From the NCBI RefSeq assembly GCF_014284275.1, contig NZ_JACOFU010000001.1:744001-808000 (forward strand): a DNA stretch of 64,000 bases, given 5' to 3'. Every line of letters starts with the position of its first letter. Position 1 is the stretch's first letter. The stretch comes from Affinundibacterium amnicola (GTDB lineage: Bacteria > Pseudomonadota > Gammaproteobacteria > Burkholderiales > Burkholderiaceae_D). Under the pieces are notes generated by a model. It worked only from the letters and a program-made list of their open reading frames with translations, was not told where the DNA came from and ran no database searches. Of the stretch, positions 1 through 9,346 are shown piece after piece. The position numbers and the translations under genes were made by a program.

Positions 1-590
1 GCTTTCAAACCAAGTACATCGATGATGCGTTGGTATTTGCGATACTGCGCTTCTTGCAGGTTGATCGCATAATCGCCATAAAAAATCGCACTCGAATAAG
101 TCCAGCTGGCATCTAACCACAATTGATAAAAGGAGTTGCCAATGTCGTAGTGTGCATGAATGTTTTTGCGACTACCTTTGCGCGTATTTGGGCGCAACAG
201 GTGTTTGAGCTTGTACCATAAACCCATTAACTTACCGCCGAAAATGGCCTTGTCCAAAGCTGCCTCATTTTGAATCGCCAAGCGGAGCAGGGCGGTTAGA
301 TCAGTAGTGCTGATCCATCCGGCTTCGTAGCTTTCAGCAAATCCAATGTCGCCGCCCTGTAAGATTTTTCTACAGGCTTGCCAATCGTGAATAGTTAAGA
401 TCACTGATTGTGCTAATTGTTGATCACCAAATTTTAAAACATCGCCGCTTGGCGTCACGATATGCAAATTGCCGTGCTTAATTCTGCTTAGCATGCGGAT
501 AAAAAGCTTGGCACTTGGCGGCATCGCAGATAGTTTGATGGCGTCGGAATTCTTTGTCATTTCGCTAGATGTGCTTGGAATTGAACTCAC
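1..590 (-). CDS. Cyclopropane-fatty-acyl-phospholipid synthase-like methyltransferase (partial)
   Basis: The 3' part of this gene lies outside the window; about 196 N-terminal codons are visible. The translation contains a stretch like HYDIGNSFYQLWLD followed by a YSSAIF segment, typical of the CFA/mycolic-acid-synthase family, which transfers a methyl(ene) group from S-adenosylmethionine to double bonds of membrane phospholipid acyl chains. I place the start at GTG (588-590). It overlaps the TGA of the upstream DUF1365 gene as GTGA and has AGGAG eight bases before it; the in-frame ATG at 558-560 lacks a Shine-Dalgarno sequence. It is the last visible gene of a three-gene operon with a DUF1365 protein and an FAD amine oxidase. 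That set is seen in many proteobacteria and suggests acyl-chain modification. The substrate is not deducible here. Confidence 0.8.
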   Translation of the reverse strand, partial: MSSIPSTSSEMTKNSDAIKLSAMPPSAKLFIRMLSRIKHGNLHIVTPSGDVLKFGDQQLAQSVILTIHDWQACRKILQGGDIGFAESYEAGWISTTDLTALLRLAIQNEAALDKAIFGGKLMGLWYKLKHLLRPNTRKGSRKNIHAHYDIGNSFYQLWLDASWTYSSAIFYGDYAINLQEAQYRKYQRIIDVLGLK

Positions 591-1390
591 TTTGTCTGCT
601 CCTGTTCTTTTGATTTGCCAGTGGTAATTTGTTGATTAGTGAAATGCACCTGACGCCGAAACGGCACCTTCTTTATCCACAAAAGTAGGGCGTGCCAGTG
701 AATACGAAAAAACACACCGAAAGTCAAAAACGGTTGCTTAAACAGTGCGCTTAATAAATGCTTGTTGCTGAGTTGTTGTGACTTACCGATGATTGCTGTT
801 TGAATCAACAAGCCTTCGTCATCGTAGTAGTCGATATTCACTTTGATTTTTTTACAGCTTTCAGCAAATCCAAATTGATAGTGGCCTTTAACCTCACAGA
901 ACGGTGACACATGCATCATCTTCGTGCTGATCAATTGGGTGCTCGCATCGATGACAGCATTATCGGCAGCTTTCAATAAGTAAAAATGGTGTTCGCCAAA
1001 CGTATTGTTAACTTCCGCTAAAATCGCGATCAGCTGAGATGCGTTGTTGTAGCAATACCAAATGCTGATGGGGTTAAATGCATAGCCAAAGACACGTGGG
1101 AAGCTGAGCAATTCTATTCTGTCGATCTGCGGAATCTGATGTGCCTGCAATATTTGCTGCATCCACTGTTTCAGATCTGAACCATCGCGCGGCCCGTAAT
1201 CTTTGGTATGAATCGAAATTGGTCGCCAACAATTAATTCCAAATAGCATGCCAGTTGGCATTGCCGAAGAATTCGATGCATTTAATTCATCAAGATCGAG
1301 CTTAAGCATAAACACCGGATAGACAAATTTGTGCTTAACTGGTCGCAGTCGCTGGTGCATTACTAAAGCTTGGATAATGCGAGATGCCAT
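587..1390 (-). CDS. DUF1365 family protein
   Basis: This 267-aa protein matches the general pattern of the DUF1365 family (N-terminal HQRLRPVKHKFVYPVF, central SFPRVFGYAFNPISIWYCY, later TKMMHVSPFCEVKGHYQF). The family has no firmly assigned reaction. It is commonly encoded between an FAD-dependent amine oxidase and a CFA-like methyltransferase, exactly as here, so a role in modifying unsaturated or methylated fatty acids is inferred from context. It starts 12 bases after the amine oxidase stop and its own stop overlaps the next GTG start, so translational coupling is likely. No signal peptide or clear membrane segment is evident. Confidence 0.8.
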   Translation of the reverse strand: MASRIIQALVMHQRLRPVKHKFVYPVFMLKLDLDELNASNSSAMPTGMLFGINCWRPISIHTKDYGPRDGSDLKQWMQQILQAHQIPQIDRIELLSFPRVFGYAFNPISIWYCYNNASQLIAILAEVNNTFGEHHFYLLKAADNAVIDASTQLISTKMMHVSPFCEVKGHYQFGFAESCKKIKVNIDYYDDEGLLIQTAIIGKSQQLSNKHLLSALFKQPFLTFGVFFRIHWHALLLWIKKVPFRRQVHFTNQQITTGKSKEQEQTK

Positions 1391-1402
1391 TTTCTATTTG
1401 CC

Positions 1403-2701
1403 TTATTCGGTACGTGCCCAAGCGGGGCTAAGATCAAAATGTTTAACGACACGTAGCGCAGATTTCAAACCATCTTCATGAAATCCGTAGCCGGTCCAGG
1501 CACCTGCAAACCATGCTTTGTTTTTTCCTTGAATTTGAGATAGATCTCGCTGTGTATCAATCGCTTTCTGATCAAATACCGGATGCGCGTATTCAAATTT
1601 TGCGAACACACTTTCTGGTTGTGGTTCATAGATGGGATTTAAGGTGACGATCACTGGAGTTTGTGTATCAAGTCGCTGTAGCTGGTTCAATAAGTAACTG
1701 ACACAGACAGCACTTGTTTGTGCGCTTCCGTCCATCTCGGCATCGGCGCTTTGGCCGATATAGTTCCAGGCACTCCACACTTTTTTCGAGCGTGGCAATA
1801 AGGATATATCGGTGTGCAGGTAGGCCGTATTGGCTTGATAGCGTGCTTTGGAGAGTAATTCATATTCCGCTTCACTTGCATCCGTCAACATGCTCAGCGT
1901 ATCTGGTGCATGGGTAGCAAAAATAACTTGGTCGAATAATTCGGTACTGCCCTTAGATGTGACCATAACAGCTTGTTCAGTGCGCTTGACAGCGCTTACA
2001 GGACTATTGAGCCGCGCATCTTTCAGCGTTTCAGCGATTTTTCTAACATAGCTGCGCGCGCCATTTTGAACTGTGCGCCATTGAGGTCGGTCATTCACTT
2101 GAAGCAGCGCGTGGTTGATGCAAAAGCGTAAGAAAGTGCGTGCAGGGAAATCCAGAATATCCTTTGGGGAGCTTGACCAGATCGCCGCCGCCATTGGAAT
2201 TAAATATTGATTAGCAAAACTAGCTTTGTATTTTTGCTGGTGCAACAACTGCCCCAGCGAAATACCTGTTTCTATGCTCATCTTGAGATTGCGCTCGGCA
2301 TCACGATTAAATCGGAGTATGTCTTGAATCATTCCTAAAAAAGAGGGGGAAATCAGATTTTTTCTTTGCGCAAAAACTGTGTCCAGATTGGTGCCTGCCC
2401 ACTCCAGTCTGCCATCATCTAAGGAGACGCCAAATGACATATCGGTGCTATAGCTTTCGATCCCTAGTTCGGCAAATAATGCGATCAGATTTGGATATGT
2501 CTTGTCGTTAAAGACAAGAAATCCCGTATCGACCACCAGTGTTTTCTGATCAATCTCGATGTCCACTGTGTTGGTATGGCCACCCAAGTAACGATTCGCT
2601 TCGAACAACGTGACATCATGTTGCTGTTGCAGAAAATAAGCGCTAGTCAAGCCTGAAATACCTGCGCCAACCACGGCAATCTTCTGTTTCTTATGCGTCA
2701 T
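1403..2701 (-). CDS. FAD-dependent amine oxidase-like oxidoreductase
   Basis: This 432-aa protein begins with a Rossmann dinucleotide-binding motif, VVGAGISGLTSAY (residues about 10-22), followed by an acidic residue and LGGHTNTV, as in NAD(P)-binding amine oxidase/protoporphyrinogen-oxidase-type flavoproteins. The C-terminal AWFAGAWTGYGFHEDGLKSA is the usual second FAD contact. It is the promoter-proximal gene of the operon with DUF1365 and the CFA-like methyltransferase, and is divergent from a TetR regulator. Relatives in such operons are annotated only as FAD-dependent oxidoreductases; acting on a lipid acyl chain is an inference from neighbours. The length is normal for the family. Confidence 0.85.
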   Translation of the reverse strand: MTHKKQKIAVVGAGISGLTSAYFLQQQHDVTLFEANRYLGGHTNTVDIEIDQKTLVVDTGFLVFNDKTYPNLIALFAELGIESYSTDMSFGVSLDDGRLEWAGTNLDTVFAQRKNLISPSFLGMIQDILRFNRDAERNLKMSIETGISLGQLLHQQKYKASFANQYLIPMAAAIWSSSPKDILDFPARTFLRFCINHALLQVNDRPQWRTVQNGARSYVRKIAETLKDARLNSPVSAVKRTEQAVMVTSKGSTELFDQVIFATHAPDTLSMLTDASEAEYELLSKARYQANTAYLHTDISLLPRSKKVWSAWNYIGQSADAEMDGSAQTSAVCVSYLLNQLQRLDTQTPVIVTLNPIYEPQPESVFAKFEYAHPVFDQKAIDTQRDLSQIQGKNKAWFAGAWTGYGFHEDGLKSALRVVKHFDLSPAWARTE

Positions 2702-2819
2702 ACGGATTCCTCAAATCGTTTTTTAAGCTGTCAGTCTTTATTTTGTGTTTTTTGTCAGCATGAATTTATTGTGCGAGATTTACTTCGGTGTTAAGATCGC
2801 TACCGATATGGAAAAACTG

Positions 2820-2833
2820 CTACTAATTGGTAG
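2820..2833. promoter_or_regulatory. Candidate TetR operator (imperfect palindrome)
   Basis: CTACTAATTGGTAG is a 14-bp dyad with 12 of 14 positions symmetric, ending 12 bases before the TetR ATG in the divergent intergenic region. The position fits autoregulation and possible control of the divergent FAD oxidase operon. This is a motif-level guess only. Confidence 0.3.
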
Positions 2834-2845
2834 ATATTAATACTT

Positions 2846-3454
2846 ATGAGTATCTTTGGCAAATTAAATTTTAAAGATCAGGCTTTTCGTCTGAGAGAAG
2901 ATGCAATCCTGGACGCGACAACGAATGTTCTTGCAAGTAAGGGATTTGATTTAATGACAATGGATGATGTTGCCAATCTCATCGGCATTTCCAAGCCTAG
3001 TTTGTACAAGCATTTCAAATCGAAAGAAGATCTGGTCGGTGCAGCCATGATACGTTTGCTCGATGGTGCAACTGCGCAGCTAGAATCTTTTCCGTCTGAA
3101 TACACGCCAAAAGAAAGACTTTCGGCCTTATTGGAATGGGCGCTTCGGGTGCGCTTAGATGGTGGTTTGCCATTTTTACCCTCGACAAGTAATGCTGTTC
3201 GAGAAATGCTGATGCGTAATCTGAAATATGTTGGACGGGTCATTAAACTCAATTCGCAGTTAGAAAAATTAGTGATCGCAGCACAGAAAAATGGCGATTT
3301 GAGTACTAAATTGAGCCCGGATGTTATTTTGTTTAGCTATTACGCACGTAGTTGTGATCCTGCCGTCGAATATTTGCAGCGTTTTAGTAAGATGGACACC
3401 AATGCGATTGTTGAAAACATGTTGCGTGTATGTTTTCAAGGTCTAGAGGATTAA
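2846..3454 (+). CDS. TetR/AcrR family transcriptional regulator
   Basis: This 202-aa protein has a classic TetR N-terminal helix-turn-helix: ILDATTNVLASKGFDLMTMDD, then VANLIGISKPSLYKHFKSK at about residues 45-65. The ligand-binding C-terminal half is not recognisable. It is transcribed away from the FAD oxidase/DUF1365/CFA-like operon, with about 145 bp between the starts, so it probably represses that operon and itself. A 14-bp dyad lies just upstream of its start. The inducer is unknown. The regulator is followed by a convergent signalling gene after about 50 bp. Confidence 0.88.
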   Translation: MSIFGKLNFKDQAFRLREDAILDATTNVLASKGFDLMTMDDVANLIGISKPSLYKHFKSKEDLVGAAMIRLLDGATAQLESFPSEYTPKERLSALLEWALRVRLDGGLPFLPSTSNAVREMLMRNLKYVGRVIKLNSQLEKLVIAAQKNGDLSTKLSPDVILFSYYARSCDPAVEYLQRFSKMDTNAIVENMLRVCFQGLED

Positions 3455-3505
3455 ACTTTTGCACGAAGAATTAATTGTCGATCGCTGTTAGCAAGCTAAT
3501 AACCT

Positions 3506-5755
3506 CTAGAGATAAGCTTGTAACCAAGTATGAAGTTCCACTTTGTTTTTAGGTTTCGCGAAGTAAAAGCCTTGTGCATGGTCGCAGCCAAAAGACATCA
3601 GCTTTTCTGCCTGCAATTGATTCTCGACGCCTTCTGCGATCACTTCCAATTGCAGACTTTGACTTAGTTGAACGATCATTTTTGCAATGCTGCCATCGTT
3701 TGTGCCATCTGAAATTTCATTGATAAAAGCACGATCAATTTTTAATTTATCGACTTTTAATTTTTGTAGTTGGCTCAGCGATGAAAAGCCTGTGCCAAAA
3801 TCATCAATCGAAATTCTGACACCCATTGCTTTAATTTTTTCTAAGGTCATGATGAGTAAATCTGGATCGGTCATGGCCATCGATTCGGTAATCTCCAATT
3901 CCAAATTCTCAGGTGGGACACCCGCGTCGTGTAATGCGCTTGTGATCAATTGTAAAAATAATGGATGGCTAAACTGTGTTTGTGAAACATTGACCGCCAT
4001 GCGAAAATCTTGCAAACCTGATTGATGAATTCTCGATAATTCTAGGCAGGCAGTGCGTAATACCCATTCGCCAATGTTCACTATGAGTCCTGAATATTCA
4101 GCGATAGGAATGAATTGATCTGGCGGAATTAATGTGCCGTCCTCTGTTTTCCAACGCAGCAAAGCTTCTGCCCCAATTGGTTTGCCTGAGCCAATATGCA
4201 CCTGTGGTTGAAACACGATAAATAAACGTTCATCTTCAAATGCTGTGCGTAAAGCATGCATCATGCGAACTCGTTCTCGGATTTCCACCCCCATTTCACG
4301 GGTGAAATAGCTGTAATCGGCCCGATGATAAATCTTGGCGCGCTTTAAAGCGATATTCGCGTCTTTTAAAGCGTCTGGTGCCGTTAGTTCATAATCAGAT
4401 AGCTTGAGCAACCCCAAAGTTGCAGACAGCTGCACGGTTTGCTGTTCGACTAAAAAAGGTCGAGAAAATAAACTCAAAATGAGCTTGGGTGAGACCACAA
4501 CTTCATGTCCCAGTAATGCGAAAATGTCGTTACCGATGCGCGCAATTTTACAATGATCGCTAAAATGATCGCTCAATCGTTTGCCAACACTATGTAATAG
4601 AAAATCACCAAATTGATGACCTAATGCATCATTGGTTTCGGCAAAATGATCGATGTCGATCAAAGCAAGAATACTGTCCGAACGTTGAGATGACTGTAAA
4701 GTTTGCTGTAGATTTTGTAGTATTTGAAGTCGATTTGCGAGGCCAGTCAATGGATCATAAAAAGCCAGATTATGCATTCTTGAATTGAGCATAACATTAT
4801 CCAAGCAGACCGAGGCATTGCTGCAAAATAGTTCCAATATGCGCGCGTCATTCGAATCTGGTGATATTCGCTGATTCAAGAAAATGATTAGCGTGACTCC
4901 CGCCAAATTACTTAAATATAAAACAGTATGTTGATCGTGATAAGCATGTCGCTGTTCAAACCGTGCTTTTTGTACGATTTGCATTTCTGTCTGATTCGCG
5001 ACTTGTGCAAACGGCTTTTCTAACCAGCTTTCATATTCTTCTGTGCCGGCGATGACCTGCAATCTGCTTGAAAAATCATGCTCGTTTGCCGCCACATCAT
5101 CGGCAAAACTAGAGCTGCAAATAAAGGCTTGTACTTCTAAGTTAAGTAGTTCAAACACATAATCAAGCAATAACTTTGAAAAAGCAGGAAGGGTATTTGC
5201 CGACATCAAATTACTACTTGCATCAATAATCAATGCCAAACTGTCGTTACTAGAAGAAATTAATTTTATCTGCTGATACGAACGCACGGCGGAAGTGACT
5301 GCCGTAAAAAGTTTCGCTTGTGTCAGTTCAGTTTTGCTTTTGTAATCATTGATATCAAAATCACGAATGGCATCGATTTCTGGAGCATATCCTGCCTGAC
5401 CCGTCCGCAAGATGATACGAACATCCCGACGACTCAAAGCGTCACGAATGAATGTGACCAACTGCAAACCGGTGTTATCTTTTTCCATCACGACATCTAA
5501 CAAAATGACCGCGATGTCTTCCTGATGAATGAGAATTTGCCGTGCTTCTGCTGTGGTATATGCGTGCAAAAAGTGCAGGCTACGTGCTTGAATTTTCAAA
5601 CCATGTAAGGCAAACATGGTTGCGGAATGGACGTCTGGATCGTCATCAATAATCAGGATATTCCAGACATGGTGATCTGCGACTTTGTCTATTTCTACTA
5701 ACGCACTATCGTCTTCAATGAAGAGCAGGGCGTCATCCGAATTCGTGTTGTTCAT
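3506..5755 (-). CDS. Response regulator with REC, DUF3369, degenerate GGDEF and EAL domains
   Basis: This is a 749-aa cyclic-di-GMP signalling protein. Residues about 32-160 form a receiver domain (LIIDDDPD acidic pocket, phosphoacceptor D87 in VILLDVV, lysine K139 in NDYKSKTE). A DUF3369 sensor-like linker follows to about 320, then a GGDEF domain (about 330-480) and an EAL domain (about 505-749). The GGDEF signature is degenerate (GNDIF at about 408-412), so cyclase activity is unlikely. The EAL domain keeps EALLRW (E530), NVSQTQF, ELEITES, DDFGTGFSSL and QGFYFAKP, so c-di-GMP phosphodiesterase activity is expected. No histidine kinase is adjacent; the partner is probably encoded elsewhere. 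Confidence 0.9.
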   Translation of the reverse strand: MNNTNSDDALLFIEDDSALVEIDKVADHHVWNILIIDDDPDVHSATMFALHGLKIQARSLHFLHAYTTAEARQILIHQEDIAVILLDVVMEKDNTGLQLVTFIRDALSRRDVRIILRTGQAGYAPEIDAIRDFDINDYKSKTELTQAKLFTAVTSAVRSYQQIKLISSSNDSLALIIDASSNLMSANTLPAFSKLLLDYVFELLNLEVQAFICSSSFADDVAANEHDFSSRLQVIAGTEEYESWLEKPFAQVANQTEMQIVQKARFEQRHAYHDQHTVLYLSNLAGVTLIIFLNQRISPDSNDARILELFCSNASVCLDNVMLNSRMHNLAFYDPLTGLANRLQILQNLQQTLQSSQRSDSILALIDIDHFAETNDALGHQFGDFLLHSVGKRLSDHFSDHCKIARIGNDIFALLGHEVVVSPKLILSLFSRPFLVEQQTVQLSATLGLLKLSDYELTAPDALKDANIALKRAKIYHRADYSYFTREMGVEIRERVRMMHALRTAFEDERLFIVFQPQVHIGSGKPIGAEALLRWKTEDGTLIPPDQFIPIAEYSGLIVNIGEWVLRTACLELSRIHQSGLQDFRMAVNVSQTQFSHPLFLQLITSALHDAGVPPENLELEITESMAMTDPDLLIMTLEKIKAMGVRISIDDFGTGFSSLSQLQKLKVDKLKIDRAFINEISDGTNDGSIAKMIVQLSQSLQLEVIAEGVENQLQAEKLMSFGCDHAQGFYFAKPKNKVELHTWLQAYL

Positions 5756-5930
5756 GTTAGCTTTAGCTTAATTGGCTCACATCCAGTGTACGTACCGTGT
5801 TTTTGCTTGAGGATCTGAGCTGTATGTCCAGCGTTCTAAAAACTAATTTGAGTTTCAATTAATTTCGCCAAAGCATCAAATCCTATATTTCGATTGTAAA
5901 GTCTATTTCCTCAAACAAACTCATTAGTGA

Positions 5931-5966
5931 AAAAAAAAGCGCGAATCAGTTCTGATTCGCGCTTTT
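5931..5966. terminator. Rho-independent terminator after the PhoH-like gene
   Basis: GCGCGAATCAG and CTGATTCGCGC form an 11-bp stem preceded on the + strand by A8 and followed by TTTT. Read on the minus strand it gives a strong stem and U-run 18 bases after the stop of the PhoH-like gene. Confidence 0.85.
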
Positions 5967-5983
5967 ATGTTGTTTAAACTCAA

Positions 5984-7672
5984 TTACAGGATTTCACTGG
6001 CATGATCAGCAAGGCGAGAACGCTCACCTCTTGCTAAAGTCACATGACCACTATGTGCCCAACCTTTAAAACGATCAACCACATAAGTTAAGCCACTAGA
6101 TCCTTCTGTCAGGTAAGGCGTATCAATTTGCGCAATATTTCCTAAACAAATAATCTTGGTACCAGGGCCTGCGCGCGTCACCAAAGTTTTTACCTGTTTC
6201 GGCGTTAAGTTTTGTGCTTCGTCAATAATCAAAAACTTATTCACAAAGGTACGGCCACGCATAAAATTAAGTGACTTAATCTTGATTTTCGAACGGATTA
6301 AGTCTTGTGTCGCTGCACGTCCCCAATCGCCTGCATCGCTATCAGATTTGTTTAAAACTTCTAAATTGTCATCAAAAGCGCCCATCCATGGCGACATTTT
6401 TTCTTCTTCTGTACCTGGTAAGAATCCAATATCTTCACCAACTGGTACCGTGACGCGCGTAACGATAATTTCATTGTAAGTTTTGGTTTCGAGCACTTGC
6501 GCCAAGCCAGCCGCCAGCGCCAACAGAGTTTTTCCGGTACCCGCTTGACCAAGCAAAGTCACGAAATCACACTCTGGATCCATCAATAAGTTCAAGGCAA
6601 AATTTTGCTCGCGATTGCGTGATGTGACACCCCAAACACTGTGTTTGGAATGACCATAGTCACGCAAAGTTTGCAGCACTGCCGTTTTGCCATTGATTTG
6701 TCGTACTTGGCCGTAGAAAGAAGCTTCCCCATTATTCGGCTCCAAATAAACGAACTGATTCACCAATAAGGATGGAATGAGCGGTCCAGTAATACGATAA
6801 AAAGTGGTGCTCAGACCATTTTTATTTTCCTGCCAAGTTTCGATCCCCTTACCATGTTTAGTCCAGAAATCATTCGGCAATTGCACAATGCCGGTGTACA
6901 AAAGATCAGAATCTTCCAGTACATGGTCGTTGAAATAATCTTCAGCAGGCAAGCCCATGGCGCGTGCTTTGATGCGCATATTGATGTCCTTCGACACCAG
7001 CACAATAGGGCGGGCAGGGAACTCAGCTTCTAATGCACGCACCACGCCGAGAATTTGGTTATCCGCTTTTCCTTGCGGCAAACCTTGCGGTAAGGTTCCA
7101 CCTTGTAATTTAGTTTGGAAAAATAACCGACCTTTCGCGTCCTTATTCCCAAGCTTGGATAGCGAAATACCTTTTTCTATATCTTCATTTTCTATTTCAC
7201 CGACCAAGGCATCGAGTGAGCGAGAGATCTGGCGTGCATTGCGAGCCACTTCCGACATACCTTTTTTATGATCATCTAGTTCTTCCAATGTGATCATCGG
7301 TAAATAGACATCATGTTCCTCAAAACGGAACAGCGATGTTGGGTCGTGCATGAGCACATTCGTATCTAAAACGAATAGTTTGGTAATTCCTTTTTTATCC
7401 GCGGCCTTGCTCACTGGTGATTTGGCGGGATTTTCTTTCGTTTGATGTGTTGCGATCGTCTCCTTTGCTTTTGCTTTGATCATCGGTGCAATAGATTTGG
7501 CTTTGACAGGGACAGATTTAGCAGGTGTTTTTGCCATTGATGGTGTTTTTGCCACAGGAGCCGATTTCACTTCGGCAATCGCAGCTTGAGTAAATTTTCC
7601 TTTATCTGCTTTAGGATAATCTTTGGGAGAAAGCAGGGCCGCTGGTTTAGTCGGCATTTTTGGCAGGGGCAT
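5984..7672 (-). CDS. PIN domain/PhoH-like ATPase
   Basis: This 562-aa fusion has an N-terminal low-complexity, Lys/Ala/Pro-rich tail (about residues 20-95). A PIN nuclease-fold domain follows (LFVLDTNVLMHD with D103, then LEELDDHKKG, and LVSKDINMRIKA at about 226-237). The C-terminal PhoH ATPase has Walker A GQAGTGKT (376-383) and a Walker B-like FLIIDEAQNLTP. PIN-PhoH (PhoH2/YlaK type) proteins are ATP-dependent RNA-acting enzymes in the few studied cases; the cellular role is uncertain. The gene follows bcp but has its own strong terminator, and a hairpin separates it from bcp, so it is probably independently transcribed. Confidence 0.9.
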   Translation of the reverse strand: MPLPKMPTKPAALLSPKDYPKADKGKFTQAAIAEVKSAPVAKTPSMAKTPAKSVPVKAKSIAPMIKAKAKETIATHQTKENPAKSPVSKAADKKGITKLFVLDTNVLMHDPTSLFRFEEHDVYLPMITLEELDDHKKGMSEVARNARQISRSLDALVGEIENEDIEKGISLSKLGNKDAKGRLFFQTKLQGGTLPQGLPQGKADNQILGVVRALEAEFPARPIVLVSKDINMRIKARAMGLPAEDYFNDHVLEDSDLLYTGIVQLPNDFWTKHGKGIETWQENKNGLSTTFYRITGPLIPSLLVNQFVYLEPNNGEASFYGQVRQINGKTAVLQTLRDYGHSKHSVWGVTSRNREQNFALNLLMDPECDFVTLLGQAGTGKTLLALAAGLAQVLETKTYNEIIVTRVTVPVGEDIGFLPGTEEEKMSPWMGAFDDNLEVLNKSDSDAGDWGRAATQDLIRSKIKIKSLNFMRGRTFVNKFLIIDEAQNLTPKQVKTLVTRAGPGTKIICLGNIAQIDTPYLTEGSSGLTYVVDRFKGWAHSGHVTLARGERSRLADHASEIL

Positions 7673-7749
7673 TAGAACCTCTTAGAAAAAATTGGTGAAG
7701 TGAAAGGAAAATTAAATGAAAAATGATAAGAAGAAGTGCTAGGGAAAAC

Positions 7750-7802
7750 GGAAAAATAAAAGCCGCTTGGGAAGACGCTTTTGTCTTCCGAAACGGCTTT
7801 AG
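7750..7802. terminator. Terminator hairpin downstream of bcp
   Basis: AAAGCCG and GGAAGAC pair with GTCTTCC and CGGCTTT in a nested hairpin. On the minus strand it is followed by a T-rich tract (TTTTATTTTTCC), about 25 bases past the bcp stop. Confidence 0.8.
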
Positions 7803-7824
7803 TTTGATGAAGGTTTGGTTTCAA

Positions 7825-8310
7825 TTAAGTTTGGCTACTCACAAAATCCAACACAGCTTGAGCATGGTCTGCGACCTTGACTCCACGCCATTCTTTCACC
7901 AATTTGCCAGACTCGTCAATCACAAATGTGCTGCGTTCGATGCCACGTACCTGTTTTCCGTACATGTTTTTCATTTTCATCACATTAAACATCAAGCAAA
8001 GTGTTTCATCTGGGTCGGAAATCAATTCAAATGGTAATTCAAGCTTACTCTTGAATCCCTCATGCGAACGTAAACTATCTCGACTAATGCCAAAAATGAC
8101 GGCATTCTGCGCTAGAAGCTGAGTATGGATATCACGAAATGCAATACTTTCTGTGGTGCAGCCAGGCGTGTTATCTTTAGGATAGAAATAAAGTATGACT
8201 TTCTTGCCTGAATAAGCGCTCAATTGGAATGCTGAAGCACCTGTCATTGTTGCCGAAAATGGCGGAACCAGACAACCAATCGCACTGTCTGTGCTGAGAT
8301 TTTCTGACAC
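7825..8310 (-). CDS. bcp: Thioredoxin-dependent peroxiredoxin Bcp/PrxQ
   Basis: This 161-aa cytoplasmic thiol peroxidase of the Bcp/PrxQ group reduces hydrogen and organic peroxides using thioredoxin. The peroxidatic cysteine is C51 in YFYPKDNTPGCTTES. The resolving cysteine found five residues later in E. coli Bcp is absent (Ile there), so it may act as a 1-Cys type or use another Cys such as that in ETLCLMF. GIERSTFVID and the C-terminal WRGVKV segment are typical. It sits 42 bases after arnD on the same strand and may be read through from the arn operon; a terminator follows it. Confidence 0.92.
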   Translation of the reverse strand: MSENLSTDSAIGCLVPPFSATMTGASAFQLSAYSGKKVILYFYPKDNTPGCTTESIAFRDIHTQLLAQNAVIFGISRDSLRSHEGFKSKLELPFELISDPDETLCLMFNVMKMKNMYGKQVRGIERSTFVIDESGKLVKEWRGVKVADHAQAVLDFVSSQT

Positions 8311-8352
8311 AAATATCTCCTAAAAAATGCGTTTATTGGAGAGTCAACGATA

Positions 8353-9297
8353 CTACTTCGCATCCAGTGCGAGTAACTCTCCAGAGCGTCCAGGGAGCTC
8401 AGCCCATGTTATCGGATATGTCGGCAATTTTTGGTCTCGAATATTCGCAAAATATTGCCCCATCGAAATGCATTGATAACCTTGTTCACTCCATCCATGG
8501 AGCAATTCAACTAATATGGGGGCGAGCTTTTGGCCTTCAAGCTCTGCATGCATAGTAAATACATGATTCCTCGGTTCAGCCGTCAATGTCAAAATTGTTG
8601 CAGCAATATTTGACTCGGTAATGAGGGTATCGTTAATCTCGACGCCAAGCAACTCATCTAATGTGGGTAAGGTAGTCGGTAATTGTACGCAGTCGTAAAT
8701 ATGTTCACCGTCACTTAAGCGATAAGGACCTGCAGCAGGATTTGCCAGCGATCCGTCAGCCTTTAACATTGCACGCGAATCGGACGAATATTGAATCCCA
8801 AACTGATCAAGTTGCGCAAAAGCATAGGGGTTCATTTGCCAACCAGCCGCACCGTAGGTTTTTGGTGGCGCACCAAAAATATCATTGAAGCGCTCATATG
8901 CTGCCTGCATTTGTTTTTGTGTCCAACTTTCGCCGCGTCGACGGACATTATCCTGCCACACGACATGATCCCAACAATGAATGCCGCACTCAAAACCAGC
9001 GCGTTTCGTTGCGCGCATTTCTTCGACACACTCCTTACCAATATCTGGTGCGGGCAAAAAAACGCCATACATCAAAGTTTTGGGGCCATAGTGTTCTAGC
9101 ACGGATGTGCGAGATACTTTCTTGAAGAAACCTGGTCGGAATGCACGTCGCAATGCCCATCCAGTGTGATCCTTACCTAAGGAAAACAAGAATGTCGCAT
9201 TGGCTTGATGTTGTTTAAGAATGCGGACCAAGTTCGGAACGCCTTCAAGGGTTCCGCGATAGGTGTCCACATCAATCTTTAATACGATAGTGGGCAT
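8353..9297 (-). CDS. arnD: 4-deoxy-4-formamido-L-arabinose-phosphoundecaprenol deformylase ArnD
   Basis: This 314-aa NodB-like polysaccharide deacetylase has LKIDVDTYRGTLEGVPNL at the N-terminus and CGIHCWDHVVWQD with the metal-binding histidines, as in ArnD. It removes the formyl group from undecaprenyl-phosphate-Ara4FN on the cytoplasmic face of the inner membrane, giving the L-Ara4N donor for lipid A. ATG at 9295-9297 is chosen over the TTG one codon upstream. It is the last arn gene, separated by about 170 bp from the epimerase-type gene upstream; that gap contains an inverted repeat. Confidence 0.92.
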   Translation of the reverse strand: MPTIVLKIDVDTYRGTLEGVPNLVRILKQHQANATFLFSLGKDHTGWALRRAFRPGFFKKVSRTSVLEHYGPKTLMYGVFLPAPDIGKECVEEMRATKRAGFECGIHCWDHVVWQDNVRRRGESWTQKQMQAAYERFNDIFGAPPKTYGAAGWQMNPYAFAQLDQFGIQYSSDSRAMLKADGSLANPAAGPYRLSDGEHIYDCVQLPTTLPTLDELLGVEINDTLITESNIAATILTLTAEPRNHVFTMHAELEGQKLAPILVELLHGWSEQGYQCISMGQYFANIRDQKLPTYPITWAELPGRSGELLALDAK

Positions 9298-9346
9298 CAA
9301 TAATTTTTATTAGTGAGGATCTCGATAAAAAACAAAGGGCTAACTG

